Source: Leclercia pneumoniae (GTDB taxonomy: Bacteria > Pseudomonadota > Gammaproteobacteria > Enterobacterales > Enterobacteriaceae). Taken from it: a DNA stretch of 64,000 bases. A program made the translations under genes and the position numbers. The notes under the pieces were generated by a model. The model was given only the letters and a program-made list of their open reading frames with translations, did not search any database and was not told where the DNA came from. Where the stretch lies: contig NZ_CP071383.1 in the NCBI RefSeq assembly GCF_017348915.1, positions 1,116,001-1,180,000 on the forward strand, in the 5' to 3' direction. Positions 45,728-55,385 of the stretch are shown here, piece after piece (positions within the stretch are counted from its first letter, which is position 1; the number at the start of each line of letters is the position of its first letter).

Positions 45728-46582
45728 ATGGCCATTCCAAAATTAACCGCTTACGCGCTGCCGACCGTGGCAGATCTGCCTGATAACAAAGTGAACTGGG
45801 CGTTTGAACCCGAGCGCGCCGCGCTGCTGATCCATGATATGCAGGAGTATTTCCTCAATTTCTGGGGCGAAAACAGCGCGATGATGCAGCAGGTCGTGGC
45901 AAATATCGCTCGCCTTCGTGACTTCTGCAAAGCCCACAACATTCCGGTCTATTACACCGCCCAGCCGAAAGAGCAGAGCGATGAAGACCGTGCCCTGCTG
46001 AACGATATGTGGGGGCCGGGGCTGACCCGCTCCCCGGAGCAACAGCGCATTGTGGCCGGGCTGACGCCGGACGAAGCGGATACCGTGCTGGTCAAGTGGC
46101 GTTATAGCGCCTTCCATCGCTCCCCGCTGGAGCAGATGTTGAAAGATACCGGCCGTAACCAACTGATCATTACCGGTGTCTATGCGCACATCGGCTGCAT
46201 GACCACCGCCACCGACGCTTTCATGCGAGATATTAAGCCTTTCTTCGTCGCCGATGCGCTGGCTGACTTTACCCGTGACGAGCACCTGATGTCACTTAAG
46301 TACGTGGCGGGTCGCTCCGGCCGCGTGGTGATGACCGATGAACTGCTGCCCTCTATTCCGGCATCAAAGGCGGCGCTGCGCGAAGTGATCCTGCCGCTGC
46401 TGGACGAATCCGACGAGCCGATGGATGACGAAAACCTGATCGATTACGGCCTCGATTCCGTACGCATGATGGCGCTGGCTGCCCGCTGGCGCAAAGTACA
46501 CAGTGATATCGACTTCGTGATGCTGGCAAAAAATCCGACCCTCGACGCCTGGTGGGCGCTGCTCTCTCGCGAGGTGAAGTGA
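45728..46582 (+). CDS. entB: EntB, isochorismatase and aryl carrier protein
   Basis: A 284-residue two-domain protein. The N-terminal isochorismatase (about 1-210) makes 2,3-dihydro-DHB from isochorismate, with LLIHDMQEYFLNFW and ITGVYAHIGCMTTATDAF. The C-terminal carrier domain (about 215-284) has YGLDSVRMMALA with phosphopantetheine Ser244, the target of EntD. Its stop overlaps the entA start by one base. Confidence 0.96.
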   Translation: MAIPKLTAYALPTVADLPDNKVNWAFEPERAALLIHDMQEYFLNFWGENSAMMQQVVANIARLRDFCKAHNIPVYYTAQPKEQSDEDRALLNDMWGPGLTRSPEQQRIVAGLTPDEADTVLVKWRYSAFHRSPLEQMLKDTGRNQLIITGVYAHIGCMTTATDAFMRDIKPFFVADALADFTRDEHLMSLKYVAGRSGRVVMTDELLPSIPASKAALREVILPLLDESDEPMDDENLIDYGLDSVRMMALAARWRKVHSDIDFVMLAKNPTLDAWWALLSREVK

Positions 46583-47337
46583 TGGCCGGATTTGATTTTA
46601 CCGGCAAAACCGTCTGGGTGACGGGGGCGGGTAAGGGGATTGGCTATGCGACGGCGCTGGCCTTCGTTGAGGCGGGGGCGAACGTGACCGGCTTTGACCT
46701 GGCGTTTCCGGCGCAGGATTATCCCTTTGCCACTGAAGTGCTGAACGTGGCGGATGCTGCCCAGGTGAGCACGATCTGTGCTCCTCTCCTTGCCGCTCAG
46801 GACCGTCTTGATGTGCTGGTCAACGCGGCCGGTATTCTGCGCATGGGGGCCACCGATGCCCTCACGCAAGAGGCATGGCAAGAGACGTTCGCGGTGAACG
46901 TCGGCGGTGCGTTTAACCTTTTTCAGCAGACGATGGGCCAGTTTCGTCGTCAGCAGGGTGGGGCGATAGTCACCGTGGCTTCGGATGCGGCACATACCCC
47001 CCGTATCGGCATGAGCGCCTATGGCGCCTCGAAAGCGGCATTAAAAAGCCTGGCGCTGACCGTCGGGCTGGAGCTGGCGAGCAGCGGCGTGCGGTGTAAT
47101 CTGGTCTCACCGGGGTCAACGGACACCGATATGCAGCGCATCCTTTGGGTGAGCGATGATGCCGAGCAGCAGCGCATCCGCGGCTTTGGCGAGCAGTTTA
47201 AGCTGGGTATTCCGCTGGGCAAAATCGCCCGTCCGCAGGAGATTGCCAGCACCGTATTATTCCTGGCCTCCGATGCCGCCAGCCATATCACCCTGCAGGA
47301 TATCGTGGTGGATGGCGGTTCAACCCTGGGGGCCTGA
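46582..47337 (+). CDS. entA: EntA, 2,3-dihydro-2,3-dihydroxybenzoate dehydrogenase
   Basis: A 251-residue classical SDR that oxidises 2,3-dihydro-DHB to 2,3-dihydroxybenzoate with NAD. VTGAGKGIGYA is the cofactor motif near residues 12-22, NAAGI lies near 84, and SAYGASKAALKSLAL holds the catalytic Tyr and Lys. The frame runs back to 46552 inside entB; ATG 46582 fits the family and the coupling. Confidence 0.95.
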   Translation: MAGFDFTGKTVWVTGAGKGIGYATALAFVEAGANVTGFDLAFPAQDYPFATEVLNVADAAQVSTICAPLLAAQDRLDVLVNAAGILRMGATDALTQEAWQETFAVNVGGAFNLFQQTMGQFRRQQGGAIVTVASDAAHTPRIGMSAYGASKAALKSLALTVGLELASSGVRCNLVSPGSTDTDMQRILWVSDDAEQQRIRGFGEQFKLGIPLGKIARPQEIASTVLFLASDAASHITLQDIVVDGGSTLGA

Positions 47338-47751
<414 letters not shown>

Positions 47752-47756
47752 TTGTT

Positions 47757-47784
47757 GCCCCCTTATCCTACGGGTGAGGGGGGC
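47757..47784 (+). terminator. GC-rich hairpin after entH
   Basis: GCCCCCT pairs with AGGGGGGC across an imperfect middle, six bases past the entH stop. There is no T-run, so it may work as a boundary or RNA-stabilising hairpin rather than a strict terminator. Confidence 0.45.
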
Positions 47785-47876
47785 TGCTGCACCCGAAAGT
47801 GATCGGGTTAACAATGTGTTGTAAATACCTGGTTTTACCCCCCATTTCTACGTTTCAAAGTTGTTAAAAATGTCCC

Positions 47877-47894
47877 TGTGATCTAGAAACAAAA
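47877..47894 (+). promoter_or_regulatory. Possible CRP half-site before cstA
   Basis: TGTGATCTAGAAACAAAA has one perfect TGTGA half and a poor second half. cstA in E. coli is CRP-dependent and starvation-induced, so a site here is expected, but this match alone is weak. Confidence 0.4.
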
Positions 47895-47931
47895 TGTAAC
47901 ACCTCCTGTTTCACGCTAACGGACATCAACT

Positions 47932-50037
47932 ATGAACAACTCAGGGAAATACCTCGTCTGGGCCATGCTCTCCGTAGTGGGAGCATTCGCGCTGGGCTAC
48001 ATCGCCCTCAACCGTGGTGAACAGATAAATGCGCTGTGGATTGTGGTTGCCTCAGTCTGTATCTATCTGATTGCTTATCGCTTTTATGGCAAGTTTATCG
48101 CCCGCAATGTGCTCTCAGTGGACAGCACGCGCATGACGCCTGCGGTGCGGCACAACGACGGTCTGGACTATGTGCCAACCGACAAAAAAGTGTTGTTTGG
48201 TCACCACTTTGCCGCTATCGCCGGGGCGGGGCCGCTGGTGGGGCCGGTACTGGCCGCACAGATGGGGTATTTACCTGGCATGATCTGGATCCTCGCCGGC
48301 GTGGTACTGGCCGGTGCGGTGCAGGATTTTATGGTGCTCTTCGTCTCCACCCGTCGCGACGGACGCTCGCTCGGTGAGCTGGTGAAAGAGGAGATGGGGG
48401 CCACCGCCGGGGTGATCGCGTTGATCGCCACCTTTATGATCATGGTGATCATTCTGGCGGTGCTGGCAATGATCGTGGTGAAAGCCTTAACCCACAGCCC
48501 GTGGGGAACGTACACCGTCGCCTTCACCATCCCGCTGGCGCTGTTTATGGGGATCTATATTCGCTATCTGCGTCCTAGACGTATTGGCGAAGTGTCGATC
48601 ATCGGTCTGTTCTTCCTGGTGTTCGCCATTATCTCTGGCGGCTGGGTGGCGGAGAGCCCGACCTGGGCACCGTACTTTGACTTTACCGGCGTACAGCTGA
48701 CCTGGATGCTGGTGGGCTACGGTTTCGTTGCGGCGGTACTGCCGGTGTGGCTGCTGCTGGCGCCGCGCGATTATCTCTCGACCTTCCTGAAAATCGGCAC
48801 CATCGTTGGGCTGGCGATTGGCATTCTGATTATGCGCCCGACCCTGACCATGCCAGCGCTTACCAAGTTTATCGATGGCACCGGCCCGGTATGGACGGGT
48901 AACCTCTTCCCGTTCCTGTTTATCACTATCGCCTGCGGGGCGGTGTCGGGGTTCCATGCCCTGATCGCCTCCGGTACCACACCGAAGATGCTGGCCAATG
49001 AGAACCAGGCCTGCTTTATCGGCTACGGTGGGATGCTGATGGAGTCCTTCGTGGCGATTATGGCCCTGGTCTCTGCCTGCATTATCGATCCCGGCGTCTA
49101 CTTCGCGATGAATAGCCCGATGGCGGTGCTGGCCCCGGCCGGTACGGCAGACGTGGTGGCCTCTGCGGCGCAGGTGGTGAGCGGCTGGGGCTTTGCGATC
49201 ACGCCAGAAACCTTAACCCATATCGCGAATGAAGTAGGGGAGCAGTCTGTCATCTCCCGCGCGGGCGGGGCACCGACCCTGGCGGTGGGGATGGCATACA
49301 TCCTGCACGGTGCGCTGGGTGGGCTGATGGATGTGTCGTTCTGGTATCATTTCGCCATTCTCTTTGAAGCGCTGTTTATTCTGACGGCGGTGGACGCGGG
49401 TACCCGTGCGGCACGCTTTATGCTGCAGGATCTGCTGGGGGTGATCTCACCCGGCCTGAAGCGCACCGATTCGCTGCCGGCGAACCTGCTGGCTACGGCG
49501 CTGTGCGTACTGGCGTGGGGCTACTTCCTGCATCAGGGGGTGGTGGATCCGCTCGGCGGCATTAACACGCTGTGGCCGCTGTTCGGTATCGCTAACCAGA
49601 TGCTGGCAGGGATGGCACTGATGCTTTGCGCGGTCGTCCTGTTTAAGATGAAACGTCAGCGTTACGCCTGGGTCGCGCTGGTGCCGACCGCCTGGCTGCT
49701 GATTTGTACCCTGACCGCCGGCTGGCAGAAAGCCTTCAGCCCGGATACGAAGATCGGTTTCCTGGCGATTGCCAATAAGTTCCAGGCAATGATCGACAGT
49801 GGTAATATTCCTGCTCAGTACACCCAGTCGCAGCTGACACAGCTGGTGTTTAATAACCGTCTGGATGCCGGGCTGACCATCTTCTTTATGGTGGTCGTGG
49901 TCGTTCTGGCGTGGTTCTCTCTGAAGACCGCCCTGGCGGCGCTGAAGGTGGATACCCCAACGGCAAAAGAGACGCCGTATGAGCCGATGCCTGAAAACCT
50001 GGATGAGATCGTCACCCAGGCAAAAGGGGCGCATTAA
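47932..50037 (+). CDS. cstA: CstA, carbon-starvation pyruvate/peptide transporter
   Basis: A 701-residue inner-membrane protein with about 16-18 spans, the CstA family. E. coli CstA takes up peptides and pyruvate and is made during carbon starvation under CRP and CsrA control. Conserved family segments include HHFAAIAGAGPLVGPVLAAQMG and FHALIASGTTPKML. A GGA lies near the ribosome site in the leader (TAACGGACATC), the kind of place CsrA binds; that is inference. ybdD follows. Confidence 0.95.
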   Translation: MNNSGKYLVWAMLSVVGAFALGYIALNRGEQINALWIVVASVCIYLIAYRFYGKFIARNVLSVDSTRMTPAVRHNDGLDYVPTDKKVLFGHHFAAIAGAGPLVGPVLAAQMGYLPGMIWILAGVVLAGAVQDFMVLFVSTRRDGRSLGELVKEEMGATAGVIALIATFMIMVIILAVLAMIVVKALTHSPWGTYTVAFTIPLALFMGIYIRYLRPRRIGEVSIIGLFFLVFAIISGGWVAESPTWAPYFDFTGVQLTWMLVGYGFVAAVLPVWLLLAPRDYLSTFLKIGTIVGLAIGILIMRPTLTMPALTKFIDGTGPVWTGNLFPFLFITIACGAVSGFHALIASGTTPKMLANENQACFIGYGGMLMESFVAIMALVSACIIDPGVYFAMNSPMAVLAPAGTADVVASAAQVVSGWGFAITPETLTHIANEVGEQSVISRAGGAPTLAVGMAYILHGALGGLMDVSFWYHFAILFEALFILTAVDAGTRAARFMLQDLLGVISPGLKRTDSLPANLLATALCVLAWGYFLHQGVVDPLGGINTLWPLFGIANQMLAGMALMLCAVVLFKMKRQRYAWVALVPTAWLLICTLTAGWQKAFSPDTKIGFLAIANKFQAMIDSGNIPAQYTQSQLTQLVFNNRLDAGLTIFFMVVVVVLAWFSLKTALAALKVDTPTAKETPYEPMPENLDEIVTQAKGAH

Positions 50038-50046
50038 ACGAACCTC

Positions 50047-50071
50047 CCCCTCTCTCCGCCGGGGAGAGGGG
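50047..50071. repeat. Intergenic palindromic repeat, copy A
   Basis: CCCCTCTC with GAGAGGGG flanking a CCGCCGG centre, ten bases past the cstA stop. It belongs to the same CTCTCCC/GGGAGAG family as 57714-57768 and 60131-60157. Confidence 0.7.
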
Positions 50072-50090
50072 TTAACAGAAGAGATATGGC

Positions 50091-50288
50091 ATGTTCGACA
50101 CCCTCTCCAAAGCAGGTAAATATTTAGGCCAGGCCGCCAAAATGATGATCGGCGTCCCGGACTACGACAACTACGTCGAGCATATGCGCGTCAATCATCC
50201 CGATCAGACGCCAATGACCTACGAGGCCTTTTTCCGCGATCGGCAGGATGCGCGCTACGGGGGCAAGGGCGGGGCGAAGTGCTGTTAA
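50091..50288 (+). CDS. ybdD: YbdD, small CstA-associated protein
   Basis: A 65-residue DUF466-family (YbdD/YjiX) protein. In E. coli the paralogue YjiX is needed for CstA-type pyruvate transport by BtsT, so YbdD is probably a partner of CstA. Segments [21 protein letters not shown] and [18 protein letters not shown] match the family, and the end is CC. Its stop overlaps the end of the convergent XRE gene by four bases. Confidence 0.93.
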   Translation: MFDTLSKAGKYLGQAAKMMIGVPDYDNYVEHMRVNHPDQTPMTYEAFFRDRQDARYGGKGGAKCC

Positions 50289-50689
50289 CCCTCTTTCGGA
50301 AAGTAGAGGCTTATCTGCTCTTGTTTGCAGCCATAAATTGCGGCCAGTTTTTCGCGGGTGCGTTTTTGCGGGCGGGAATCAGGTGATTCAAGCTGTGAGA
50401 CGGCAGACTGGCTGATGCCCAGTTTGTCGGCCACCTCCTGTTGGGATAACCCGCGCAGAATACGCCAGGCGGCCTGCAGACTGACATCCTGATAAGTCAT
50501 GATACTGCATACCTCTCCGGGCAGTTCAACGTCATCATAACCGTCATGTTCAATTTCTATTTCTTCCAGATCGTCGTCGGTTTCATCGTCGATCTCTGCC
50601 ATTTGTAAGCACATACGGAAGTATTCGTCATAGGGAATAACTGCGTACTGAGCGTTTCCTTCATCGTCCTTAATCAGTTGAACAGCCAT
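50285..50689 (-). CDS. XRE-family regulator, orphan antitoxin-like
   Basis: A 134-residue protein with an acidic N-terminal part (about 1-60, IPYDEYFRM and [16 protein letters not shown]) and a Cro/CI-type helix-turn-helix ([22 protein letters not shown], residues about 81-102). The opening IPYDEYFRM resembles the N-termini of Phd/HigA-type antitoxins. No toxin gene lies next to it, so it is solitary. A dyad sits upstream of its start. Function unknown. Confidence 0.75.
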   Translation of the reverse strand: MAVQLIKDDEGNAQYAVIPYDEYFRMCLQMAEIDDETDDDLEEIEIEHDGYDDVELPGEVCSIMTYQDVSLQAAWRILRGLSQQEVADKLGISQSAVSQLESPDSRPQKRTREKLAAIYGCKQEQISLYFPKEG

Positions 50690-50718
50690 AGGGCATATTC
50701 TCCTCGTGTGAATAAGTG

Positions 50719-50731
50719 GTCGTTGTACGAC
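50719..50731. promoter_or_regulatory. Dyad upstream of the XRE gene
   Basis: GTCGT-TGT-ACGAC is a perfect inverted repeat 30 bases upstream of the XRE gene start. It is a reasonable autoregulatory operator. Confidence 0.5.
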
Positions 50732-50811
50732 GCTTTACGGCAATCACATAGCAGTGCTTATCAGTTGTAAGCGCCTCTGCCGGGCGACAGAGGCTTACAT
50801 CACTTGTGCGA

Positions 50812-51555
50812 TCAGGCGTTCAACCCTCCATCCACGTCCAGACCCGTTCCGGAGATCTGCCCGGCGGCAGGGCTTGCCAGGAAGGTGACCGCGGCGGCGA
50901 CATCCTCCGGTTGGCCATAGTGACCAAGCGCAATGAGCTGGCGCTGCGACGCGGCCTGCTCGCCATGCTCCGGGTTCATATCACTGTTTGTCGGGCCAGG
51001 ATGGACAAGATTCACGGTGATGCCGCGTGGCCCTAAATCGCGCGCCAGCCCGCGAGTCAGAGAGTTGAGGGCAGATTTGGTCATTGAGTAGACAGCAATG
51101 CCCGGCTGGGCGACGCGGTTTGCCAGGCAACTGCCGATATTGATAATGCGCCCCCCCTCAGACATATGGACAAGGACTTCCTGGATGGCAATCACCACGC
51201 CGCGAATATTCACGTTGATCAGGGCGTCGATATCCGCCAGGGTCATCGATTCCAGCGGGCCGCCGCGCGCAATACCGGCATTGTTGACCAGGATATCCAG
51301 CCCACCAAGGGAACGTGCCGCCTGAGTAACAGCATCCTGGATCGCCTGCGCGTTGGCGCTGTCGGCCTGAATCGCCTCGCTGTGCCGACCTAGCCCCTTT
51401 ATCTCATCCGCCACGGCCTGCGCTTTATCGGCGGATTTTTCGTATGTGATAACCACATCGGCGCCGGCGCGTGCCAGAGAGAGTGCGATGGCACGACCCA
51501 ATCCACGGCTGGCGCCGGTAACCAGCGCCTTCTTACCTGTTAAATCGATCTGCAT
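50812..51555 (-). CDS. Short-chain dehydrogenase/reductase (FabG-like)
   Basis: A 247-residue classical SDR. VTGASRGLGRAIALSLARAGADV is the cofactor region near residues 12-34, NNAGIARGG lies near 88, the catalytic YSMTKSALNSL is present, and the C terminus is SGTGLDVDGGLNA. The frame reaches 51612, but GAGG six bases before ATG 51555 marks the likely start. E. coli has no gene here between ybdD and ybdH, so it is an addition. Substrate unknown. Confidence 0.88.
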   Translation of the reverse strand: MQIDLTGKKALVTGASRGLGRAIALSLARAGADVVITYEKSADKAQAVADEIKGLGRHSEAIQADSANAQAIQDAVTQAARSLGGLDILVNNAGIARGGPLESMTLADIDALINVNIRGVVIAIQEVLVHMSEGGRIINIGSCLANRVAQPGIAVYSMTKSALNSLTRGLARDLGPRGITVNLVHPGPTNSDMNPEHGEQAASQRQLIALGHYGQPEDVAAAVTFLASPAAGQISGTGLDVDGGLNA

Positions 51556-51612
51556 GATGACCTCGTTGCGAGAGTGGTGATAGCCATCATTAGTTATAGT
51601 CAATCTGTGCAA

Positions 51613-52701
51613 CTATCGGTGGAAGGATTCGACCTTCTCAAACGCCGCGCGCAGAACCGCAGGGGTTAGCGCTACCGACAGATAATGAATCGACTCTACC
51701 GGACGCAGGGTGTGGGCGATCACCTTATCCAGCGCGGCGGTATCGTTGATATCGACGTCCAGCTCACGCAGCGTGGTAGGCAGATTGAAGCGCTGATAGG
51801 CCGCCACCAACTGTGCCAGAACATCATCCTGGCCGAGCAGGGCGCTCTGCACCAGAATACCGTAAGCCACTTTTGTGCCGTGCAGATATTTGTCTGTTTG
51901 CGGCAGCACGGTCAGCCCGTTATGCACTGCATGCGCTGCTGCGACGCGGGTATAGCGCTCGCCCAGGCCGCCCACCATCCCGCCACCCGCAATGATGGCA
52001 TCAACCACATCGCGAAAACGTTGCGTCTGCTCACCGCGCGCCTGGTCCGCCAGCGCCTGTTCGCTGCTTTCCAGTAACACATCGCGGATCGCCAGGGCGC
52101 CGTTGATGCCCAGCCGCACGGTTAACGGCAGGGTTTCAGGCTGCGGGGCCAGCACCACCGCCTCGTACCATTTCGCCAGCGTGTCGCCGATGCCCGCCAG
52201 CAGATACTCCGCCGGGGCGTGAAGGATAATGTCAGGCTCGACCAGCACCAGGAAGTTGGCGTCGTCGAAAATCTCAAAGTGCAGGGCGGAACCCGCGTCG
52301 TTGTACCAGACCGAGAGCGGCGTCCAGGCCGCACAGGTGGCGGCGATGGTGGGAATGGCAACCACCGGCAGACCCAGACGTCGTGCCACGGCTTTCACCG
52401 TATCCAGCAGCGCACCGCCGCCAATGCCAATCACCACGCTGCGATCGTCGCCGGACTGTTTCACAAGATCTGCAACGTCGCGCTCACTGCAGTGGCCTTT
52501 AAACAGAATCTGCTTTGCCCCCTCAGCGTTAAAGCTCTCTGGCAAGAACGGGCGTGCGCCTTCGATGGCACGTTCGCCATAAATCCAGACCGCCCGGGAG
52601 AGCTGTTCTGGAGTGAAAAAGTCGTGCAGGCGTTGCAGGCTGCCGTTGTGAGAGAAGTAATTGGCCGGACCCGGAACGACGCGAATATCGGTGTTGCTCA
52701 T
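51613..52701 (-). CDS. hcxA: HcxA (YbdH), hydroxycarboxylate dehydrogenase A
   Basis: A 362-residue iron-containing/glycerol-dehydrogenase-like enzyme, identical in length to E. coli YbdH, which reduces 2-oxo acids such as 2-oxobutyrate and 2-oxoglutarate with NAD(P)H. GIGGGALLDTVKAVARRLGLP binds the cofactor, and the metal site comprises the GIGDTLAKWYEA aspartate and AAAHAVHNGL histidine. AAGGA precedes ATG 52701; the frame continues to 52749 without a better start. Divergent from the ABC operon. Confidence 0.93.
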   Translation of the reverse strand: MSNTDIRVVPGPANYFSHNGSLQRLHDFFTPEQLSRAVWIYGERAIEGARPFLPESFNAEGAKQILFKGHCSERDVADLVKQSGDDRSVVIGIGGGALLDTVKAVARRLGLPVVAIPTIAATCAAWTPLSVWYNDAGSALHFEIFDDANFLVLVEPDIILHAPAEYLLAGIGDTLAKWYEAVVLAPQPETLPLTVRLGINGALAIRDVLLESSEQALADQARGEQTQRFRDVVDAIIAGGGMVGGLGERYTRVAAAHAVHNGLTVLPQTDKYLHGTKVAYGILVQSALLGQDDVLAQLVAAYQRFNLPTTLRELDVDINDTAALDKVIAHTLRPVESIHYLSVALTPAVLRAAFEKVESFHR

Positions 52702-52735
52702 GTTGTTATCCTTTTTGCGAAATGCTAACCTGATG

Positions 52736-52759
52736 TTATGTCTGGACATCTGGATGGCT
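52736..52759. promoter_or_regulatory. Three tandem MetJ-box-like 8-mers before the ABC operon
   Basis: TTATGTCT, GGACATCT and GGATGGCT lie head to tail (matches of 5, 6 and 5 out of 8 to AGACGTCT). MetJ binds two or more adjacent boxes of this kind. They are weaker than those at 59003 and 62048, but the same 8-base phase and the shared context support them. They lie between hcxA and the ABC ATPase gene. Confidence 0.55.
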
Positions 52760-52860
52760 AATGATATTTTGCTTTATCTTATGCCTTTTCCGTCGTTGTC
52801 AGTCAACCGTAGCTGTGAAAAATTCCATAAATCATAATATTAAAGAAGGATTTAACGCCG

Positions 52861-54363
52861 ATGGTTTCAAGTCGCCTGGAGATGCGCGGCATCAGCCTGG
52901 CCTTTGCGGGCTTTCAGGCGCTGTCGCGTGTCGATTTCACCCTGATGGGCGGCTCTGTGCATGCCCTGACGGGCGCCAACGGTGCGGGGAAGTCCACGCT
53001 GATGGCGGTGCTTTGCGGCACCCACGACCATTACGAGGGCGAAATCAGCATTAATAACCAGGCGGTGACCATTCGCGAACCCCTGGATGCCAAACGGCTG
53101 GGGATTCATCTTGTACAGCAGGAGGTGGATGTCGCGCTGATCCCGGGCTTGAGCATTGCTGAAAATATCATGCTCGATCATCTGGCGCAGCCAGGGCACC
53201 GCTTTCGCTGGCGGAGTGTGCGCCAACAGGCGGAAGCGGCGCTGGCCCAATTGGATGTTCAGCTGGACGTACGCCGCCCTATCGACAGCTGTACGCTGGC
53301 GGAAAAACAGCAAATCTTGCTGGCGCGCGCCCTCTCGCATCACTGTCGTTTCCTGATCCTGGATGAACCTACCGCTCCGCTGGATGCGCATGAAAGCGAG
53401 CGTCTCTTTAACGTGGTGCGCCGTTTACAGCAGCAGGGGATCGGCGTGGTGTTTATCTCCCACCGCATTCATGAGCTGAAGGCGATTTGCGATACCTTAA
53501 CCGTGCTGCGTGACGGCAAGCTGATTGAGACAGGCCCGATGGCGGCCCTGAGCGGCGAAGCGATCGTTGAGAAGATGCTCGGCCATGAGCTGAGCGACAT
53601 TTACCCGCCCGCCCGCCCGCGCGTCAGCGACGAAACCTTGCTGCGCATTGAGGGGCTGCATGATGACGCGCTGCTAAAAGATATCTCCCTGCATCTGCGC
53701 AAAGGCGAGATTTTAGGTATCGCCGGGCTCGCGGGCGCAGGCAAAACGGAACTCTGCAAGGCGCTGTTCGGCGCCAGTAAAAGCCGGGTTGACCGCGGTG
53801 AACTGAATAACCGGGCCTGGCGCCCCCGCGATCCCGCCGATTCGGTCCTGCGCGGGCTGGCGCTGGTGCCGGAAGAGCGGCGCAAAGAGGGCATCTTTAT
53901 CGATGAGCCGGTGAGCATGAACCTGGCGGTCAGCGCCGATAACACTTTCTCTCGCTGGAGTCTGTTTGGCCATCGCCAGGCATGGCGCTGGGCGGAAGAG
54001 GTGATCGCCCGTGTGGGCGTGCGAGCGCGCGGGCCAGGACAGGTACTGCGGCGACTCTCGGGTGGCAACCAGCAGAAGGTGGCGATCGGCAAATGGTTAC
54101 GTGGCAACGCGCAGGTGCTCATTTTTGACGAACCCACCAAAGGGGTGGACGTGAAAGCCAAAACCGATCTCTTCCAGCTGATTGACGGCCTGGCGCGCGA
54201 AGGCAAAGGGGTGATCTACGCCTCTGGCGAATTTGCCGAGCTGGTCGGGCTTTGTGACCGCATCTGCGTCTTATGGGATGGGCGCATCGTGGCAGAGATT
54301 GCCGGGGCCGAGGCCCGGGAAGAGACATTACTTTACTATTCAACCGGAGGAACCGCGTCGTGA
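52861..54363 (+). CDS. Sugar-type ABC importer ATPase (RbsA/MglA family)
   Basis: A 500-residue double-ATPase subunit. The first half has Walker A TGANGAGKST (residues 37-46) and Walker B FLILDEPTAPLD, with a divergent signature (LAEKQQILLARAL). The second half has GLAGAGKTEL, the signature LSGGNQQKVAIGKWL and VLIFDEPTKGVD. Family members import pentoses and hexoses. The operon context with mtn genes and MetJ-like boxes suggests methylthioribose as substrate; that is inference. The next gene's GTG overlaps its stop. Confidence 0.92.
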   Translation: MVSSRLEMRGISLAFAGFQALSRVDFTLMGGSVHALTGANGAGKSTLMAVLCGTHDHYEGEISINNQAVTIREPLDAKRLGIHLVQQEVDVALIPGLSIAENIMLDHLAQPGHRFRWRSVRQQAEAALAQLDVQLDVRRPIDSCTLAEKQQILLARALSHHCRFLILDEPTAPLDAHESERLFNVVRRLQQQGIGVVFISHRIHELKAICDTLTVLRDGKLIETGPMAALSGEAIVEKMLGHELSDIYPPARPRVSDETLLRIEGLHDDALLKDISLHLRKGEILGIAGLAGAGKTELCKALFGASKSRVDRGELNNRAWRPRDPADSVLRGLALVPEERRKEGIFIDEPVSMNLAVSADNTFSRWSLFGHRQAWRWAEEVIARVGVRARGPGQVLRRLSGGNQQKVAIGKWLRGNAQVLIFDEPTKGVDVKAKTDLFQLIDGLAREGKGVIYASGEFAELVGLCDRICVLWDGRIVAEIAGAEAREETLLYYSTGGTAS

Positions 54364-55355
54364 GCAAGGCCCTTTCAGTGAATGCGGCGGCGTCTGGCCG
54401 TCAGCAAATATTCGATTTTCTCTACAAATGGGGCATGTTGCTGACCGTTGTCGCCTTGATTGCGATATTTGGTATCGCATCAGACAACTTCCTCGATCCC
54501 TTCAACATTATCAATATCCTACGATCTATCGCCATTGTGACGGTGATTGCCATTGGCGTCTCCATCTCCCTGACCGTGGGCGGTTTTGACTTGTCGGTGG
54601 GCTCGACGGCCTCGCTTGCCAACGCGCTGGTCATTTCGCTCTTTGTCTGGCATGGCTTCGGCACCACGGAATCGATTCTGATCACCCTGGCGCTCTGTAC
54701 GCTGGTAGGGCTGTTTAACACCTTTCTGATCGTCATCCTGCGCATTCCGGACATGCTCGCCACCCTTGCGAGCCTGTTTGTGATCCAGGGGGTAGCGATG
54801 ACATACAGTTACGGCGGATCGATTACCGAAAATATGGTGCTGCCGAGCGGAGATATGGCGGAAGGGACGATTCCGGCAGCTTTTGGCGCGCTGGGGCAGG
54901 TACCCACGATCGTGATCATCATGCTGGTGGTGACCCTGGTGGCGCAGCTGGCGTTGTCACTCACGACCCACGGCCGTCGCATGTACGCCATTGGCGGCAA
55001 TCCGGAAGCCGCGCGTTTATCCGGAATTCGTACGACCCGCTATAAGGTCGCTGCCTACGTCATCGCCTCATTGCTGGCCGGACTGGGCGGTATTCTGCTG
55101 GCCTCGCGCATTGGCTCGTCACAGGTGAACGCCGGGGGCGGCTATCTGATGGATGCGGTGGCGGCGGCGTGGATCGGTTTCTCACTGGCAGGCTCGGGTA
55201 AACCCAACGCACTGGGTACGCTGGTGGGGGCGGTGATCCTTGGCGTACTCTCCAACGGACTGGTGATGCTTTCGGTCCCCTATTACGCCATGGACATTAT
55301 AAAAGGGCTGGTGCTGGCAGCGGCGCTGGCGATCACCTACATACAAAAACGCTAA
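54360..55355 (+). CDS. Sugar-type ABC importer permease (RbsC family)
   Basis: A 331-residue inner-membrane permease with about eight to ten spans. Family segments are VSISLTVGGFDLSVGSTASLANAL, YAIGGNPEAARLSGIRTTRYKVAAYV, and GRIGSSQVNAGGGYLMDAVAAAWIG in the form ASRIGSSQVNAGGG. The start is GTG at 54360, GGAGG nine bases upstream, in a GTGA overlap with the ATPase stop. It forms one transporter with the ATPase before it and the binding protein after it. Confidence 0.92.
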   Translation: MSKALSVNAAASGRQQIFDFLYKWGMLLTVVALIAIFGIASDNFLDPFNIINILRSIAIVTVIAIGVSISLTVGGFDLSVGSTASLANALVISLFVWHGFGTTESILITLALCTLVGLFNTFLIVILRIPDMLATLASLFVIQGVAMTYSYGGSITENMVLPSGDMAEGTIPAAFGALGQVPTIVIIMLVVTLVAQLALSLTTHGRRMYAIGGNPEAARLSGIRTTRYKVAAYVIASLLAGLGGILLASRIGSSQVNAGGGYLMDAVAAAWIGFSLAGSGKPNALGTLVGAVILGVLSNGLVMLSVPYYAMDIIKGLVLAAALAITYIQKR

Positions 55356-55385
55356 TAATTCACAACAACACAACGGGATAACAGA

